From Streptomyces sp. NBC_00554 (GTDB lineage: Bacteria; Actinomycetota; Actinomycetes; Streptomycetales; Streptomycetaceae), in contig NZ_CP107799.1 in NCBI RefSeq assembly GCF_041431135.1, positions 7,936,001 through 8,000,000 on the forward strand: DNA of 64,000 bases. The letters run 5' to 3'. Shown here one piece after another: positions 45,676-54,374 of the stretch; the first letter of the stretch is position 1, and each line of letters opens with the position of its first letter. The notes under the pieces were generated by a model that was given only the letters and a program-made list of their open reading frames with translations, was not told where the DNA came from and did no database searches. The position numbers and the translations under genes are program-made.

Positions 45676-46704
45676 ATGAGTCAGACCGTCAGGACGCGGC
45701 CCGAGGGCAGTGCACAGGCCCTGAGTGAGGCGTACGACACGGCTCTGCTCGATCTGGACGGGGTGGTGTACGCGGGCGGGAACGCGATCGCGTACGCGGT
45801 TGAGTCCCTCGGCACGGCCCGTTCGGGCGGGATGCGTCTCGCCTACGTCACGAACAACGCGCTGCGGACGCCGGACGTGGTGGCCGAGCACCTCACGGAG
45901 CTGGGGATACCGACCGGGGCCTCCGACGTCATCACCTCGGCGCAGGCCGCGGCACGGCTCATCAGCGAGCAGGTGCCCGCCGGCGCGCGTGTGCTGGTCA
46001 TCGGCGGGGAGGGGCTGCGGGTCGCGCTGCGTGAGCGCGGGCTCGAACCGGTCGAGTCGGCCGATGACGATCCTGCTGCTGTCGTCCAGGGATTCGGTGG
46101 CCCGGATCTGCCCTGGGGGCGCTTCGCGGAGGCGTGCTACGCCATCGCGCGCGGGGTTCCGTGGTTCGCGTCCAACACCGATCTGACGATCCCGAGCGCA
46201 CGCGGGATCGCTCCGGGCAACGGCGCGGCGGTGGAGGTCGTGCGCATCGCCACGGGCGCCGAGCCGCAGGTGGCGGGGAAGCCGCTGCCCCCGATGCACC
46301 GGGAGACGATTCTGCGGACCGGGGCCGAGCGACCGCTGGTGGTCGGTGACCGGCTGGACACGGACATCGAGGGTGCGTTCAACGGCGAGGTGGACTCGCT
46401 GCTCGTGCTGACCGGCGTCACGGACGGCGCCCAGCTGCTCGCCGCTCCGCCGCAGCACCGGCCGACGTACCTGGACGCCGATCTGCGCGGTCTGCTCACC
46501 GGGCAGCCGGAGGTCGTCGAGGCGGCCGGGGGCTTCCGCTGCGGCGGCTGGACCGCGACGGCCGCCAGCGAGCGGCTGGAGCTGGAGGGCGACGGCGAGG
46601 CCCTCGACGGTCTGCGTGCGCTGTGTGCGGCGGCGTGGACGGCGGCCGGCGACGGGGCGTGCGAGCTGGACGGGGGGAAGGCGCTGGCGCGGTTGGGGCT
46701 CTGA
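45676..46704 (+). CDS. HAD-IIA family sugar/nucleotide phosphatase (NagD-like)
   Basis: 342 residues from ATG 45676, with GAGGAG 11 nt upstream. Motif I is LLDLDGVVYAG with nucleophile Asp and DGVVYxG typical of class IIA. YVTNNALRTPDVVAEHL contains motif II. The large C2-type cap follows, and motif IV is ERPLVVGDRLDTDIEGAFNG, with Lys in GKPLPPMHRE. It dephosphorylates a small metabolite, perhaps phosphoglycolate or a sugar phosphate. The ~100-residue C-terminal extension beyond NagD length is of unknown use. Confidence 0.9.
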   Translation: MSQTVRTRPEGSAQALSEAYDTALLDLDGVVYAGGNAIAYAVESLGTARSGGMRLAYVTNNALRTPDVVAEHLTELGIPTGASDVITSAQAAARLISEQVPAGARVLVIGGEGLRVALRERGLEPVESADDDPAAVVQGFGGPDLPWGRFAEACYAIARGVPWFASNTDLTIPSARGIAPGNGAAVEVVRIATGAEPQVAGKPLPPMHRETILRTGAERPLVVGDRLDTDIEGAFNGEVDSLLVLTGVTDGAQLLAAPPQHRPTYLDADLRGLLTGQPEVVEAAGGFRCGGWTATAASERLELEGDGEALDGLRALCAAAWTAAGDGACELDGGKALARLGL

Positions 46705-46819
46705 GCGCGCAGAGGGCTCAGCAGGCGCGACAAGGAGAGCGGCAGGGGGAACAACAAGCGGAGCAACAGGCGGAGCAACAGGCGGCTCATCAGGGGCGAC
46801 TCGGGATCGAGGCCCAATG

Positions 46820-46838
46820 GGAGGGTAGGCTAACCTAA
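46820..46838 (+). promoter_or_regulatory. Iron box (DmdR1/IdeR-type operator)
   Basis: The 19-mer GGAGGGTAGGCTAACCTAA matches the consensus TTAGGTTAGGCTAACCTAA at 16 positions, including the whole 3' half TAGGCTAACCTAA. It overlaps TAGGCT, a possible -10, and ends 5 bp before the GTG at 46843. Iron-loaded DmdR1 should bind here and block the siderophore transporter operon when iron is plentiful. Confidence 0.85.
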
Positions 46839-46842
46839 CTGC

Positions 46843-47886
46843 GTGTTGGTTGACAGTCCTCCTGAAGAGCGCGCGGAGACCGCCCCCGCGCCCCCAACCC
46901 GCCGGGCGATACGTGCTTTTGGGCTCCTCGCGTCCGTGGGGCTCCTGGTGCTCGTCGCGTTGGCGAGCATCGCGATCGGTGCGAAAGCGCTGCCGCTGGA
47001 CGAGGTCTGGCACGGCCTGTTCCATGACTCGGGGACGTACGCCGATGTCGTGGTCGGTGACCGGCTCTCCCGTACCGTCCTCGGCCTGCTGGCCGGCGCC
47101 GCGCTGGGGCTTTCGGGAGCCGTCCTCCAGGCCCTCACCCGTAACCCGCTGGCCGACCCCGGACTGCTCGGGATCAACGCGGGCGCGTCCGCCGCGGTCG
47201 TCACCGCCATCACGTTCTTCGGCGTCACGAGCCTGAGCGGCTACGTCTGGTTCGCCTTCTTCGGGGCGGCGGCGGTTGGCGCGCTGGTCTGGTTCCTCGG
47301 TGGCAGCCGGGGGGCGACGCCGGTGCGGCTCGCGCTCGCGGGTACGGCGATCAGTGCCGCGCTCTACGGCTATCTGCAAGCCGTGATGATCATGGACAAC
47401 GCCGCGCTCGGCAAGATGCGTTTCTGGACGGTCGGTTCACTGGCCTCGGCCACCGACACCACCATCAGGCAGGTGCTGCCGTTCCTGGCGGTCGGCACGA
47501 TCCTCGCGCTGGCCCTCGCCCGGCCGCTGAACGCCGTGACCATGGGCGACGACACCGCCCGCGCGCTCGGCGCCAACCTGAACCGCACCCGCGCGCTCTC
47601 CATGGCCGCCGCGACCGTGCTGTGCGGGGCCGCGACCGCCGCCTGCGGGCCGATCGTGTTCGTCGGCCTGATGGTCCCGCACGTCGTCCGGTCCTTCACC
47701 GGGCCCGACCTGCGCTGGATCCTGCCGTACGCCACCGTGCTGTCGCCCGTACTGCTCCTGGGCGCCGACGTCGTCGGACGGATGGTGGCGCGGCCCGCGG
47801 AGTTGCAGGTCGGCATCGTCACCGCGGTCCTCGGCGGCCCGGTCTTCATCTATCTCGTACGACGGCGGAGGACGGCGCAGCTGTGA
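46843..47886 (+). CDS. Iron-siderophore ABC transporter permease (FecCD family), subunit 1
   Basis: 347 residues from GTG 46843. About ten helices in the BtuC/FecCD pattern: LSRTVLGLLAGAALGLSGAVLQALTRNPLADPGLLGINAGASAAVV near the N-terminus, ALGANLNRTRALSM (the ATPase-contacting loop) and GPIVFVGLMVPHVVRSFTGPD. It works as a heterodimer with the next gene product to import ferric siderophores. It is controlled by the iron box just upstream and overlaps the next start by GTGA. No substrate-binding protein gene is in the operon, so that subunit is encoded elsewhere. Confidence 0.94.
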   Translation: MLVDSPPEERAETAPAPPTRRAIRAFGLLASVGLLVLVALASIAIGAKALPLDEVWHGLFHDSGTYADVVVGDRLSRTVLGLLAGAALGLSGAVLQALTRNPLADPGLLGINAGASAAVVTAITFFGVTSLSGYVWFAFFGAAAVGALVWFLGGSRGATPVRLALAGTAISAALYGYLQAVMIMDNAALGKMRFWTVGSLASATDTTIRQVLPFLAVGTILALALARPLNAVTMGDDTARALGANLNRTRALSMAAATVLCGAATAACGPIVFVGLMVPHVVRSFTGPDLRWILPYATVLSPVLLLGADVVGRMVARPAELQVGIVTAVLGGPVFIYLVRRRRTAQL

Positions 47887-48965
47887 CCACCACACACGAT
47901 CCGGCCACCCGCCCCCCGGCCCTCCGTGTCCGGGGTACCCGAGCCGTCCGGACACGCGGCGGGCTGTCGGTCCGGTTCGACGTCCGGGCGTTCACCGTCG
48001 TCGTCCTGCTGATCGTGGCCGCGCTCACCGCGAGCGTCGTGCTGATCGGCACCGGCGACTTCCCGATCTCGGCCGCGGACGTCCTCAAGACGCTGTTCGG
48101 CGAGGGGACCGCGATCCAGGAGTACATCGTCGGCGACCTGCGGCTGCCGCGGGTCCTCGTCGGTCTGCTGGTGGGGGCCTCACTGGGGCTCGGCGGGGCG
48201 ATCTTCCAGTCCATCTCCCGCAATCCGCTGGGCAGTCCGGACGTGCTCGGCCTCGGGCAGGGCTCCACGGCCGGCGCGCTCATCATGATCGTGCTGTTCT
48301 CGGGGAGCGCGAACCAGGTCGCTCTCGGGGCGCTCGTCGGCGGACTCGTGACCGGGATCGCCATCTATCTGCTCGCCTGGAAGCGAGGAGTGCACGGTTA
48401 TCGACTGGTTCTGGTCGGTATCGGTGTCTCCGCGATCGTCACGGCGGTCAACGGCTATCTGATCACCAAGGCCGACATCGTCGACGCGGCCCGCGCGATC
48501 GTCTGGATGACCGGCTCGCTCAACGGCCGTGACTGGAAGCAGGTATGGCCGCTGCTCGTCATGTGCGCCGTCCTTATACCCCTGGTCCTCGCCAACACGC
48601 GAGCGCTGCGCATGATGGAGATGGGCGACGACGTCTCGTACGCGCTCGGAGTGCGGGTCGAGCGGACACGGCTGCTGCTGATGGTGGCCGCCGTACTGCT
48701 CACCGCGGGCGCCACCGCCGCCGCGGGGCCGGTCGGCTTCGTGGCGCTGACTTCGCCGCAGCTCGCCCGGCGGCTGACCCGCTCACCCGGACCGAACATC
48801 GTGCCCTCCATGTGCATGGGCGCGACCCTGCTGATCGTCGCGGACTGGGCCTCGCAGCGGGCCTTCGGCGCCGACCAGCTGCCCGTCGGCGTCGTGACCG
48901 GAGTCCTCGGCGGCGTCTATCTGCTGTGGCTCCTGGTCACCGAGCGGAAGGCGGGCCGGATATGA
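47883..48965 (+). CDS. Iron-siderophore ABC transporter permease (FecCD family), subunit 2
   Basis: 360 residues from GTG 47883, overlapping the previous stop. It has the same FecCD features: LRLPRVLVGLLVGASLGLGGAIFQSISRNPLGSPDVLGLGQGSTAGAL, SYALGVRVERTRLLLM and GPVGFVALTSPQLARRLTRSPGPN. The extra ~40 N-terminal residues before the first helix are Arg/Thr-rich and cytoplasmic. It forms the channel with subunit 1 and overlaps the ATPase gene by ATGA, so all three genes are translationally coupled. Confidence 0.94.
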   Translation: MTTTHDPATRPPALRVRGTRAVRTRGGLSVRFDVRAFTVVVLLIVAALTASVVLIGTGDFPISAADVLKTLFGEGTAIQEYIVGDLRLPRVLVGLLVGASLGLGGAIFQSISRNPLGSPDVLGLGQGSTAGALIMIVLFSGSANQVALGALVGGLVTGIAIYLLAWKRGVHGYRLVLVGIGVSAIVTAVNGYLITKADIVDAARAIVWMTGSLNGRDWKQVWPLLVMCAVLIPLVLANTRALRMMEMGDDVSYALGVRVERTRLLLMVAAVLLTAGATAAAGPVGFVALTSPQLARRLTRSPGPNIVPSMCMGATLLIVADWASQRAFGADQLPVGVVTGVLGGVYLLWLLVTERKAGRI

Positions 48966-49852
48966 GCGCCGCAGCGAACGAGAACACCAAGAGGAGCACC
49001 AGCACCGTGAACCGCCTGTCCGCCGACAACGTCACCCTCGCCTACGACCAGCGCGTCATCGCGGAGAAGCTGTCGGTGGAGATCCCCGACAACTCCTTCA
49101 CCGTGATCGTCGGCCCGAACGCCTGCGGCAAGTCGACACTGCTGCGCGCCCTTTCGCGGATGCTCAAGCCGTCCGAGGGGCGGGTGCTGCTCGACGGGCA
49201 GGTCATCCAGTCGATGCCCGCGAAGAAGGTCGCCAGGACGCTCGGGCTGCTGCCGCAGTCGTCGATCGCGCCGGACGGGATCACGGTCGGCGACCTGGTC
49301 GGCCGGGGCCGCTATCCGCACCAGGGGCTGCTGCGCCAGTGGTCCACGGAGGACGAGCGGGTCGTCCAGGAGTCGATGGCCTCGACCGGAGTCGCCGAGC
49401 TCGCCGATCGCTATGTCGACGAACTGTCCGGCGGACAGCGGCAGCGCGTGTGGATCGCCATGGCCCTCGCACAGCAGACACCGCTGCTGCTCCTCGACGA
49501 GCCCACGACCTACCTCGACATCCAGCACCAGATCGACGTCCTCGACCTCTGCGCCGAACTCCACGAGGAACAGGGCCGCACCCTGGTCGCCGTACTGCAC
49601 GACCTCAACCACGCGGCCCGGTACGCCACCCACCTCATCGCCCTGCGCGAAGGCGAGGTCATCGCCGAGGGCGCGCCGAGCGAGATCGTCACGGCCGGCC
49701 TGGTCGAGGAGGTCTTCGGACTGCGCTGCCAGGTCATCGACGACCCGGAGACAGGGACACCACTGGTGGTGCCGGCGGCGCGCAAGGCCCGTACGGCCGC
49801 CTCGGACTCGGCCAAGGCGCCGGTGTCGGTGTCGGCTACGGAAGGGTCCTGA
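48962..49852 (+). CDS. Iron-siderophore ABC transporter ATPase (FepC family)
   Basis: 296 residues from ATG 48962. Walker A IVGPNACGKSTLLRAL, Q-loop LLPQSSIAPDGITVGDLVGRGRYPHQG (typical of FepC/FhuC), signature DELSGGQRQRVWIAMAL, Walker B PLLLLDEPTTYLDIQHQ and switch VLHDLNHAARYA. It drives the two FecCD permeases. The C-terminal ~25 residues are Ala/Ser-rich. Its last codons lie in the first unit of a 29-bp tandem duplication (49831-49888). Confidence 0.95.
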   Translation: MSAAANENTKRSTSTVNRLSADNVTLAYDQRVIAEKLSVEIPDNSFTVIVGPNACGKSTLLRALSRMLKPSEGRVLLDGQVIQSMPAKKVARTLGLLPQSSIAPDGITVGDLVGRGRYPHQGLLRQWSTEDERVVQESMASTGVAELADRYVDELSGGQRQRVWIAMALAQQTPLLLLDEPTTYLDIQHQIDVLDLCAELHEEQGRTLVAVLHDLNHAARYATHLIALREGEVIAEGAPSEIVTAGLVEEVFGLRCQVIDDPETGTPLVVPAARKARTAASDSAKAPVSVSATEGS

Positions 49853-49888
49853 GGCGGAAGTCGGTTACAGAAGGGTCCTGAGCCGGAA
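49831..49888. repeat. 29-bp tandem duplication spanning two convergent gene ends
   Basis: Units 49831-49859 and 49860-49888 match at 26 of 29 positions (core GAAGGGTCCTGAG). The first unit contains the stop of the siderophore ATPase gene. The second contains the stop and last codons of the opposing SCP2 gene. Confidence 0.75.
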
Positions 49889-50212
49889 CAGGTCGCGCAG
49901 GCCCGCCTCCAACTTCACCCGGCCCGAGCCCCAGGCCTTCGCGAAGTTCAGCTCGCCGTTCACCATCGCGACCAGGTCGTCACCGCTCATCGTGAGCCGG
50001 ATCTGGGCCTTCTCGGCCGGCGAGCCCTGGAGTGTGTCCAGCACTTTGATCCGGCCGTCCTGGAGACGGCCGACGAAGGTGATGTCCAGGTCGGTGATAC
50101 GGCAGCTCAGCGAGCGGTCCAGGGCCGCAGCGGTGCGTACGTCCCCTTCGGCGCTCGCCATGTTGTCCGAGAGCTTCTCGAGCGCCGTGCGGCACTCCTC
50201 AATCGTCGCCAT
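49865..50212 (-). CDS. SCP2 sterol-binding domain protein
   Basis: 115 residues, a single SCP2 domain: CRITDLDITFVGRLQDGRIKVL, KAQIRLTMSGDDLVAMVNGELNFAKAWGSGRVKLEAGLRDLFRLRTLL. SCP2 proteins bind lipids or acyl chains in a hydrophobic tunnel; the bacterial ligand is unknown. Cytoplasmic. It is convergent with the siderophore ATPase gene and divergent from the 50255 gene. Confidence 0.9.
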   Translation of the reverse strand: MATIEECRTALEKLSDNMASAEGDVRTAAALDRSLSCRITDLDITFVGRLQDGRIKVLDTLQGSPAEKAQIRLTMSGDDLVAMVNGELNFAKAWGSGRVKLEAGLRDLFRLRTLL

Positions 50213-50254
50213 CGTGATCGACGGTACCGCAGGGCTTCGCGGTAGCGTCGGGGC

Positions 50255-50560
50255 ATGAGCGACTCAGTGCCGGAGATCCCGTCTCCGCAGGACGAGGTCC
50301 CGGAGCCGGAGGTTCCGGTCGATGCCGGCCCCGCCTACGACCTTGCCGTCCCCGCCCCGCTGAACGTGCCCCGCACCCCCACCGGCAACGCGGACATCGA
50401 CGCCCAGCTCGACCGGCTGGCCGACGCCGACCACCTCGCCACGGAGGGACATGTCGAGGTGTACGAGGATGTACACCGGGGGCTGCGCGACGCGCTCACC
50501 GCGCTCGACGCCCGCCCGGGACCTCCGGTGCCCCCAACGCCGTACGACCGCAGGAGCTGA
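50255..50560 (+). CDS. Small acidic conserved protein upstream of tlyA
   Basis: 101 residues, start ATG 6 nt after TAGCGT (50243-50248), a leaderless pattern. The first ~45 residues are Pro/Glu/Val-rich and probably disordered (VPEIPSPQDEVPEPEVPVDAG). The rest is a helical segment: NADIDAQLDRLADADHLATEGHVEVYEDVHRGLRDALTALDA. Similar short proteins precede tlyA in actinobacteria as far as I recall. No known function. tlyA starts 8 bp after its stop, so they share a transcript. Confidence 0.78.
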   Translation: MSDSVPEIPSPQDEVPEPEVPVDAGPAYDLAVPAPLNVPRTPTGNADIDAQLDRLADADHLATEGHVEVYEDVHRGLRDALTALDARPGPPVPPTPYDRRS

Positions 50561-50567
50561 ACCGAAC

Positions 50568-51383
50568 GTGGCAGGAGTGGCACGCCGCCGCCTGGATGCC
50601 GAGCTGGTCCGCCGCAAGCTCGCCCGCTCGCGTGAGCACGCCGGACAGCTGATCGCCGCCGGGAGGGTCAGCGTCGGCAAGACCGTCGCGGTGAAGCCCG
50701 CCACACAGGTGGAGACCGCGGCCGCGATCGTGGTCACCCAGGACGACAGCGACCCGGACTACGTCTCGCGCGGCGGACACAAGCTCGCCGGCGCGCTGGA
50801 GGTCTTCGTTCCGCAGGGGCTGAAGGTCGAGGGACGGCGGGCGCTGGACGCCGGTGCGTCCACCGGCGGCTTCACCGACGTACTGCTGCGCGCGGGAGCC
50901 GCCCATGTGCTCGCCGTCGACGTCGGCTACGGTCAACTTGCTTGGTCTCTGCAGAGCGATGAACGCGTCACCGTCAAGGACCGTACGAACGTACGCGAGT
51001 TGACGTTGGAGGCGATCGATGGGGAGCCCGTGGATCTTGTTGTCGGGGATCTGTCCTTCATCCCGCTCGGCCTGGTGCTGCCCGCCCTCGCGCGGTGCGC
51101 GGCGCCCGACGCCGATCTGGTGATGATGGTCAAACCACAGTTCGAAGTGGGGAAGGAACGGCTGGGCAGCGGCGGTGTCGTGCGCAGCCCGGAGCTGAGG
51201 GCCGAGGCCGTGCGCGGTGTGGCCGCGCGTGCCTGGGGGCTCGGGCTCGGTGTGCGGGGGGTCACGGCCAGCCCGTTGCCCGGCCCGTCGGGCAATGTCG
51301 AGTACTTTCTGTGGCTGCGTGCCGGGGCACCCGAACTCGATCCGGCAGACGTTGACCGTGCAGTGGCGGAGGGGCCGCGTTGA
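50568..51383 (+). CDS. tlyA: TlyA family rRNA (cytidine-2'-O)-methyltransferase
   Basis: 271 residues from GTG 50568 (GTG 50577 is also possible). The N-terminal S4 RNA-binding domain (ARRRLDAELVRRKLARSREHAGQLIAAGRVSVGKTVAVKPA) is followed by an FtsJ-like Rossmann methyltransferase with SAM motif ALDAGASTGGFTDVLLRAGA and VDLVVGDLSFIPLGLVLPAL. In mycobacteria TlyA methylates 16S C1409 and 23S C1920 and gives capreomycin sensitivity. Older 'haemolysin' labels for this family are misleading. It overlaps nadK by TTGA. Confidence 0.93.
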   Translation: MAGVARRRLDAELVRRKLARSREHAGQLIAAGRVSVGKTVAVKPATQVETAAAIVVTQDDSDPDYVSRGGHKLAGALEVFVPQGLKVEGRRALDAGASTGGFTDVLLRAGAAHVLAVDVGYGQLAWSLQSDERVTVKDRTNVRELTLEAIDGEPVDLVVGDLSFIPLGLVLPALARCAAPDADLVMMVKPQFEVGKERLGSGGVVRSPELRAEAVRGVAARAWGLGLGVRGVTASPLPGPSGNVEYFLWLRAGAPELDPADVDRAVAEGPR

Positions 51384-52285
51384 CACAGACCCGAGCTCGT
51401 ACTGTTTTCCTGCTCGCCCACACCGGGCGGCCCGCTGCGATCCGCAGCGCCGAACTCGTCGTCCAGGGGCTGTTGCGCTCCGGGATCGGCGTACGTGTGC
51501 TGGAGGCGGAGGCCGCCGACCTGCCGCTGCCACCGACAGTGGAGCTGGTGAAAGAGGCCACACCGCAGTGCCTCGACGGGTGCGAGCTGCTGATCGTGCT
51601 CGGCGGTGACGGCACGCTGCTGCGTGGCGCCGAGTTCGCCCGCGCGTCCGGGGTGCCCATGCTCGGCGTCAACCTCGGCCGCGTCGGCTTCCTCGCGGAG
51701 GCCGAGCGGGACGACCTCGACAAGGTCGTCGACCGGGTGGTGACCAAGGCGTACGAGGTCGAGGAGCGGATGACCGTCGACGTCGTCGTGCACAAGAACG
51801 GCGACATCGTGCACACCGACTGGGCGCTGAACGAAGCCGCCGTACAGAAGGTGTCCGCCGAGAAGCTGCTTGAGGTCGTGCTGGAGATCGACGGGCGGCC
51901 CGTGACCGGCTTCGGCTGCGACGGGATCGTCTGCGCCACGCCGACCGGCTCCACGGCGTACGCCTTCTCCGCGGGCGGGCCCGTGGTGTGGCCGGAGGTC
52001 GAGGCGCTGCTGATGGTGCCGATCAGTGCGCACGCGCTGTTCGCGAAGCCGCTGGTGACCTCGCCGGACTCGGTACTCGCGATCGAGGTGCTGCCACACA
52101 TTCCGCCGGGGGTGTTGTGGTGCGACGGGCGCCGGTCGGTGGAGTTGCCGCCGGGAGCGCGGGTGGAGGTGCGGCGGGGGGCTGTGCCGGTGCGACTGGC
52201 CCGGCTGCATCACGCGTCGTTCACGGATCGGCTGGTGGCGAAGTTCGCTCTGCCGGTTTCCGGGTGGCGCGGGGCGCCGCACTAG
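51380..52285 (+). CDS. nadK: NAD kinase
   Basis: 301 residues from TTG 51380, overlapping the tlyA stop. LLIVLGGDGTLLRGAEFARASGVPMLGVNLGRVGFLAE carries the diagnostic GGDGT and the NLGxxGFL motif; ALNEAAVQK and GIVCATPTGSTAYAFSAGGP form the NAD/ATP site. It phosphorylates NAD+ to NADP+. The tlyA-nadK-recN order is conserved among actinobacteria. A hairpin (52352-52385) separates it from recN. Confidence 0.95.
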   Translation: MTQTRARTVFLLAHTGRPAAIRSAELVVQGLLRSGIGVRVLEAEAADLPLPPTVELVKEATPQCLDGCELLIVLGGDGTLLRGAEFARASGVPMLGVNLGRVGFLAEAERDDLDKVVDRVVTKAYEVEERMTVDVVVHKNGDIVHTDWALNEAAVQKVSAEKLLEVVLEIDGRPVTGFGCDGIVCATPTGSTAYAFSAGGPVVWPEVEALLMVPISAHALFAKPLVTSPDSVLAIEVLPHIPPGVLWCDGRRSVELPPGARVEVRRGAVPVRLARLHHASFTDRLVAKFALPVSGWRGAPH

Positions 52286-52351
52286 TCGTACGACGGCGTG
52301 GCTGGCGTGCACGACTTGTGTGCGGCGTCTGTACGGTGGCCCACTCCCGCG

Positions 52352-52385
52352 GGTGACAACGGACCCTTTGTGGGTCCTTGTCACC
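52352..52385 (+). terminator. Hairpin terminator after nadK
   Basis: GGTGACAA/TTGTCACC and GGACCC/GGGTCC stack with a single-base bulge around a 5-nt loop. Confidence 0.78.
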
Positions 52386-52452
52386 TGCGCCTTCGTACCA
52401 GGGGGGTGGGGGCCGTCGCACATCCGGTCCCTGACCTCGTAAGGTCGGGGGC

Positions 52453-54183
52453 GTGTTGGAGGAGATGCGGATACGGTCGCTCGGAGTCATCGACGACGCG
52501 GTGGTCGAGCTGTCGCCAGGCTTCACCGCCGTGACCGGTGAGACCGGTGCGGGCAAGACGATGGTGGTCACCAGCCTCGGGCTGCTGCTGGGCGGGCGTG
52601 CCGACCCGGCGCTCGTGCGGATCGGCGCCAAGAACGCGGTCGTGGAGGGGCGGATCACCGTACCCGCGGGCGGGACGGCGGTCGTACGGGCCGAGGAGGC
52701 CGGAGCCGAACTCGACGACGGGGCGCTACTGATCAGCCGTACCGTTTCCGCCGAGGGGCGCTCACGGGCGCACCTGGGCGGGCGCTCCGTGCCGGTGGGG
52801 GTGCTCGCCGAACTCGCCGACGAGCTCGTGGCCGTGCACGGCCAGACCGACCAGCAGGGGCTGCTCAAGCTGTCCCGGCAGCGGCAGGCGCTCGACCGGT
52901 ACGCGGGGGACGCGGTCGCCGTGCCGCTCGCCAAGTACGCGGGCGCCTACCGTCGGCTGCGCGCGATCTCGGGCGAACTGGACGAGATCACGACGCGCGC
53001 GCGTGAGCGGGCCCAGGAAGCCGACCTGCTGCGCTTCGGGCTCGACGAGATCGCGGGGGTCGAACCGCGCGCGGGCGAGGACGTGGAGCTGGCCGCCGAG
53101 GCCGAGCGGCTCGGTCACGCGGAGGCGCTGGCGTCGGCCGCCACGGTCGCGCACGCGGCGCTCGCGGGCAATCCCGAGGACCCGGAAGGCATCGACGCGG
53201 CGACGCTCGTCGCGGGCGCGCATCGGGCGCTCGAGGCCGTACGGTCGCACGACTCCTCGCTCGGCGCGCTGTCCGCGCGGATCGGCGAGGTCAACATCCT
53301 GCTGCGCGATGTGGCGGGGGAGCTGGCCGGGTACGCCGACGACCTCGACGCCGACCCGCTGCGGCTCGCGGCGGTCGAGGAGCGGCGGGCCGCGCTCACC
53401 CAGCTCACCCGCAAGTACGGCGAGGACATCGACGCCGTGCTCTCCTGGGCCGAGCAGGGCGCCGCACGGCTCCTCGAACTCGAAGGCGACGACGAGCGGA
53501 TCGACGAACTGACCGCCGAGCGGGACGCGCTCCGGTCCGAACTGGGCGGACTCGCCCAGGGGTTGACGGAGGCCCGTACGGAGGCCGCCGAACGGTTCGC
53601 CGCCGCCGTGACCGCCGAGCTGGCCTCGCTCGCCATGCCGCACGCGCGCGTGTCGTTCGAGATCCGGCAGACCGACGACCCGGAGGGCGTGGAACTCGGC
53701 GGGCGTACGGTCGCGTACGGTCCCGCGGGCGTCGACGAGGTCGAGCTGCTGCTCGCTCCGCACCCCGGCGCGCCGCCCAGGCCCATCGCCAAGGGTGCCT
53801 CCGGCGGTGAGCTCTCGCGCGTGATGCTCGCGGTGGAGGTCGTCTTCGCCGGTACGGATCCGGTGCCGACGTATCTGTTCGACGAGGTCGACGCCGGTGT
53901 CGGTGGCAAGGCCGCGGTCGAGATCGGGCGGCGGCTCGCCCGGCTCGCGAAGACCGCGCAGGTCGTGGTCGTCACGCATCTGCCGCAGGTGGCCGCGTTC
54001 GCCGACCGGCAGTTGCTGGTCGAGAAGACCAACGACGGGTCGGTGACCCGGTCCGGGGTCAAGGTCCTGGAGGGCGAGGACCGGATCCGCGAGCTGTCCC
54101 GGATGCTCGCGGGGCAGGAGGACTCGGAGACGGCCCGGGCACATGCGGAGGAGTTGCTGGCGACGGCCAGGGCGGACGGGTAG
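52453..54183 (+). CDS. recN: DNA repair protein RecN
   Basis: 576 residues from GTG 52453, which is 7 nt after TAAGGT (leaderless pattern). It is an SMC-like ATPase: N-terminal IRSLGVIDDAVVELSPGFTAVTGETGAGKTMVV with Walker A, long coiled coils in the middle (residues ~150-390), then C-terminal signature GASGGELSRVMLAVEVV and Walker B PTYLFDEVDAGVGGKAA, with TQVVVVTHLPQVAAFAD-type end. It tethers broken DNA ends during double-strand break repair. No LexA/SOS box is recognised. Confidence 0.95.
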   Translation: MLEEMRIRSLGVIDDAVVELSPGFTAVTGETGAGKTMVVTSLGLLLGGRADPALVRIGAKNAVVEGRITVPAGGTAVVRAEEAGAELDDGALLISRTVSAEGRSRAHLGGRSVPVGVLAELADELVAVHGQTDQQGLLKLSRQRQALDRYAGDAVAVPLAKYAGAYRRLRAISGELDEITTRARERAQEADLLRFGLDEIAGVEPRAGEDVELAAEAERLGHAEALASAATVAHAALAGNPEDPEGIDAATLVAGAHRALEAVRSHDSSLGALSARIGEVNILLRDVAGELAGYADDLDADPLRLAAVEERRAALTQLTRKYGEDIDAVLSWAEQGAARLLELEGDDERIDELTAERDALRSELGGLAQGLTEARTEAAERFAAAVTAELASLAMPHARVSFEIRQTDDPEGVELGGRTVAYGPAGVDEVELLLAPHPGAPPRPIAKGASGGELSRVMLAVEVVFAGTDPVPTYLFDEVDAGVGGKAAVEIGRRLARLAKTAQVVVVTHLPQVAAFADRQLLVEKTNDGSVTRSGVKVLEGEDRIRELSRMLAGQEDSETARAHAEELLATARADG

Positions 54184-54209
54184 CCGCCGGCGGGCGGGGG
54201 GATTCTCCG

Positions 54210-54357
54210 CCGCTCCGCGACGGTGTGTGGCCTTGTCCGCTGCGCGGGGTGGCTTTGACCGCTCCGCGGTCCGATCTCCGCCGCTCCGCGGCGTTTTCCC
54301 GCCCGCCCGCCCCTTTTGACCGCTCCGCGGTCCCCGGATCCCGGCCGCTCCGCGGCC
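54210..54357. repeat. Cluster of six CCGCTCCGCGG mini-hairpins
   Basis: Within 150 bp after recN the core CCGCTCCGCG recurs five times (54210, 54259, 54281, 54320, 54345) with a sixth variant at 54236. Four copies are perfect 6-bp stems with a TCC loop: GACCGC/GCGGTC at 54257-54271 and 54318-54332, CGCCGC/GCGGCG at 54279-54293, and GGCCGC/GCGGCC at 54343-54357. The flanks differ but stay self-complementary. It may be a REP-like element or an elaborate terminator. Confidence 0.7.
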
Positions 54358-54374
54358 CTCCTAAAGTTGCCCGC

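Noticed and set aside
50568..51383. Haemolysin function for TlyA
   Set aside because: S4 plus FtsJ-like domains and the SAM motif identify an rRNA methyltransferase.
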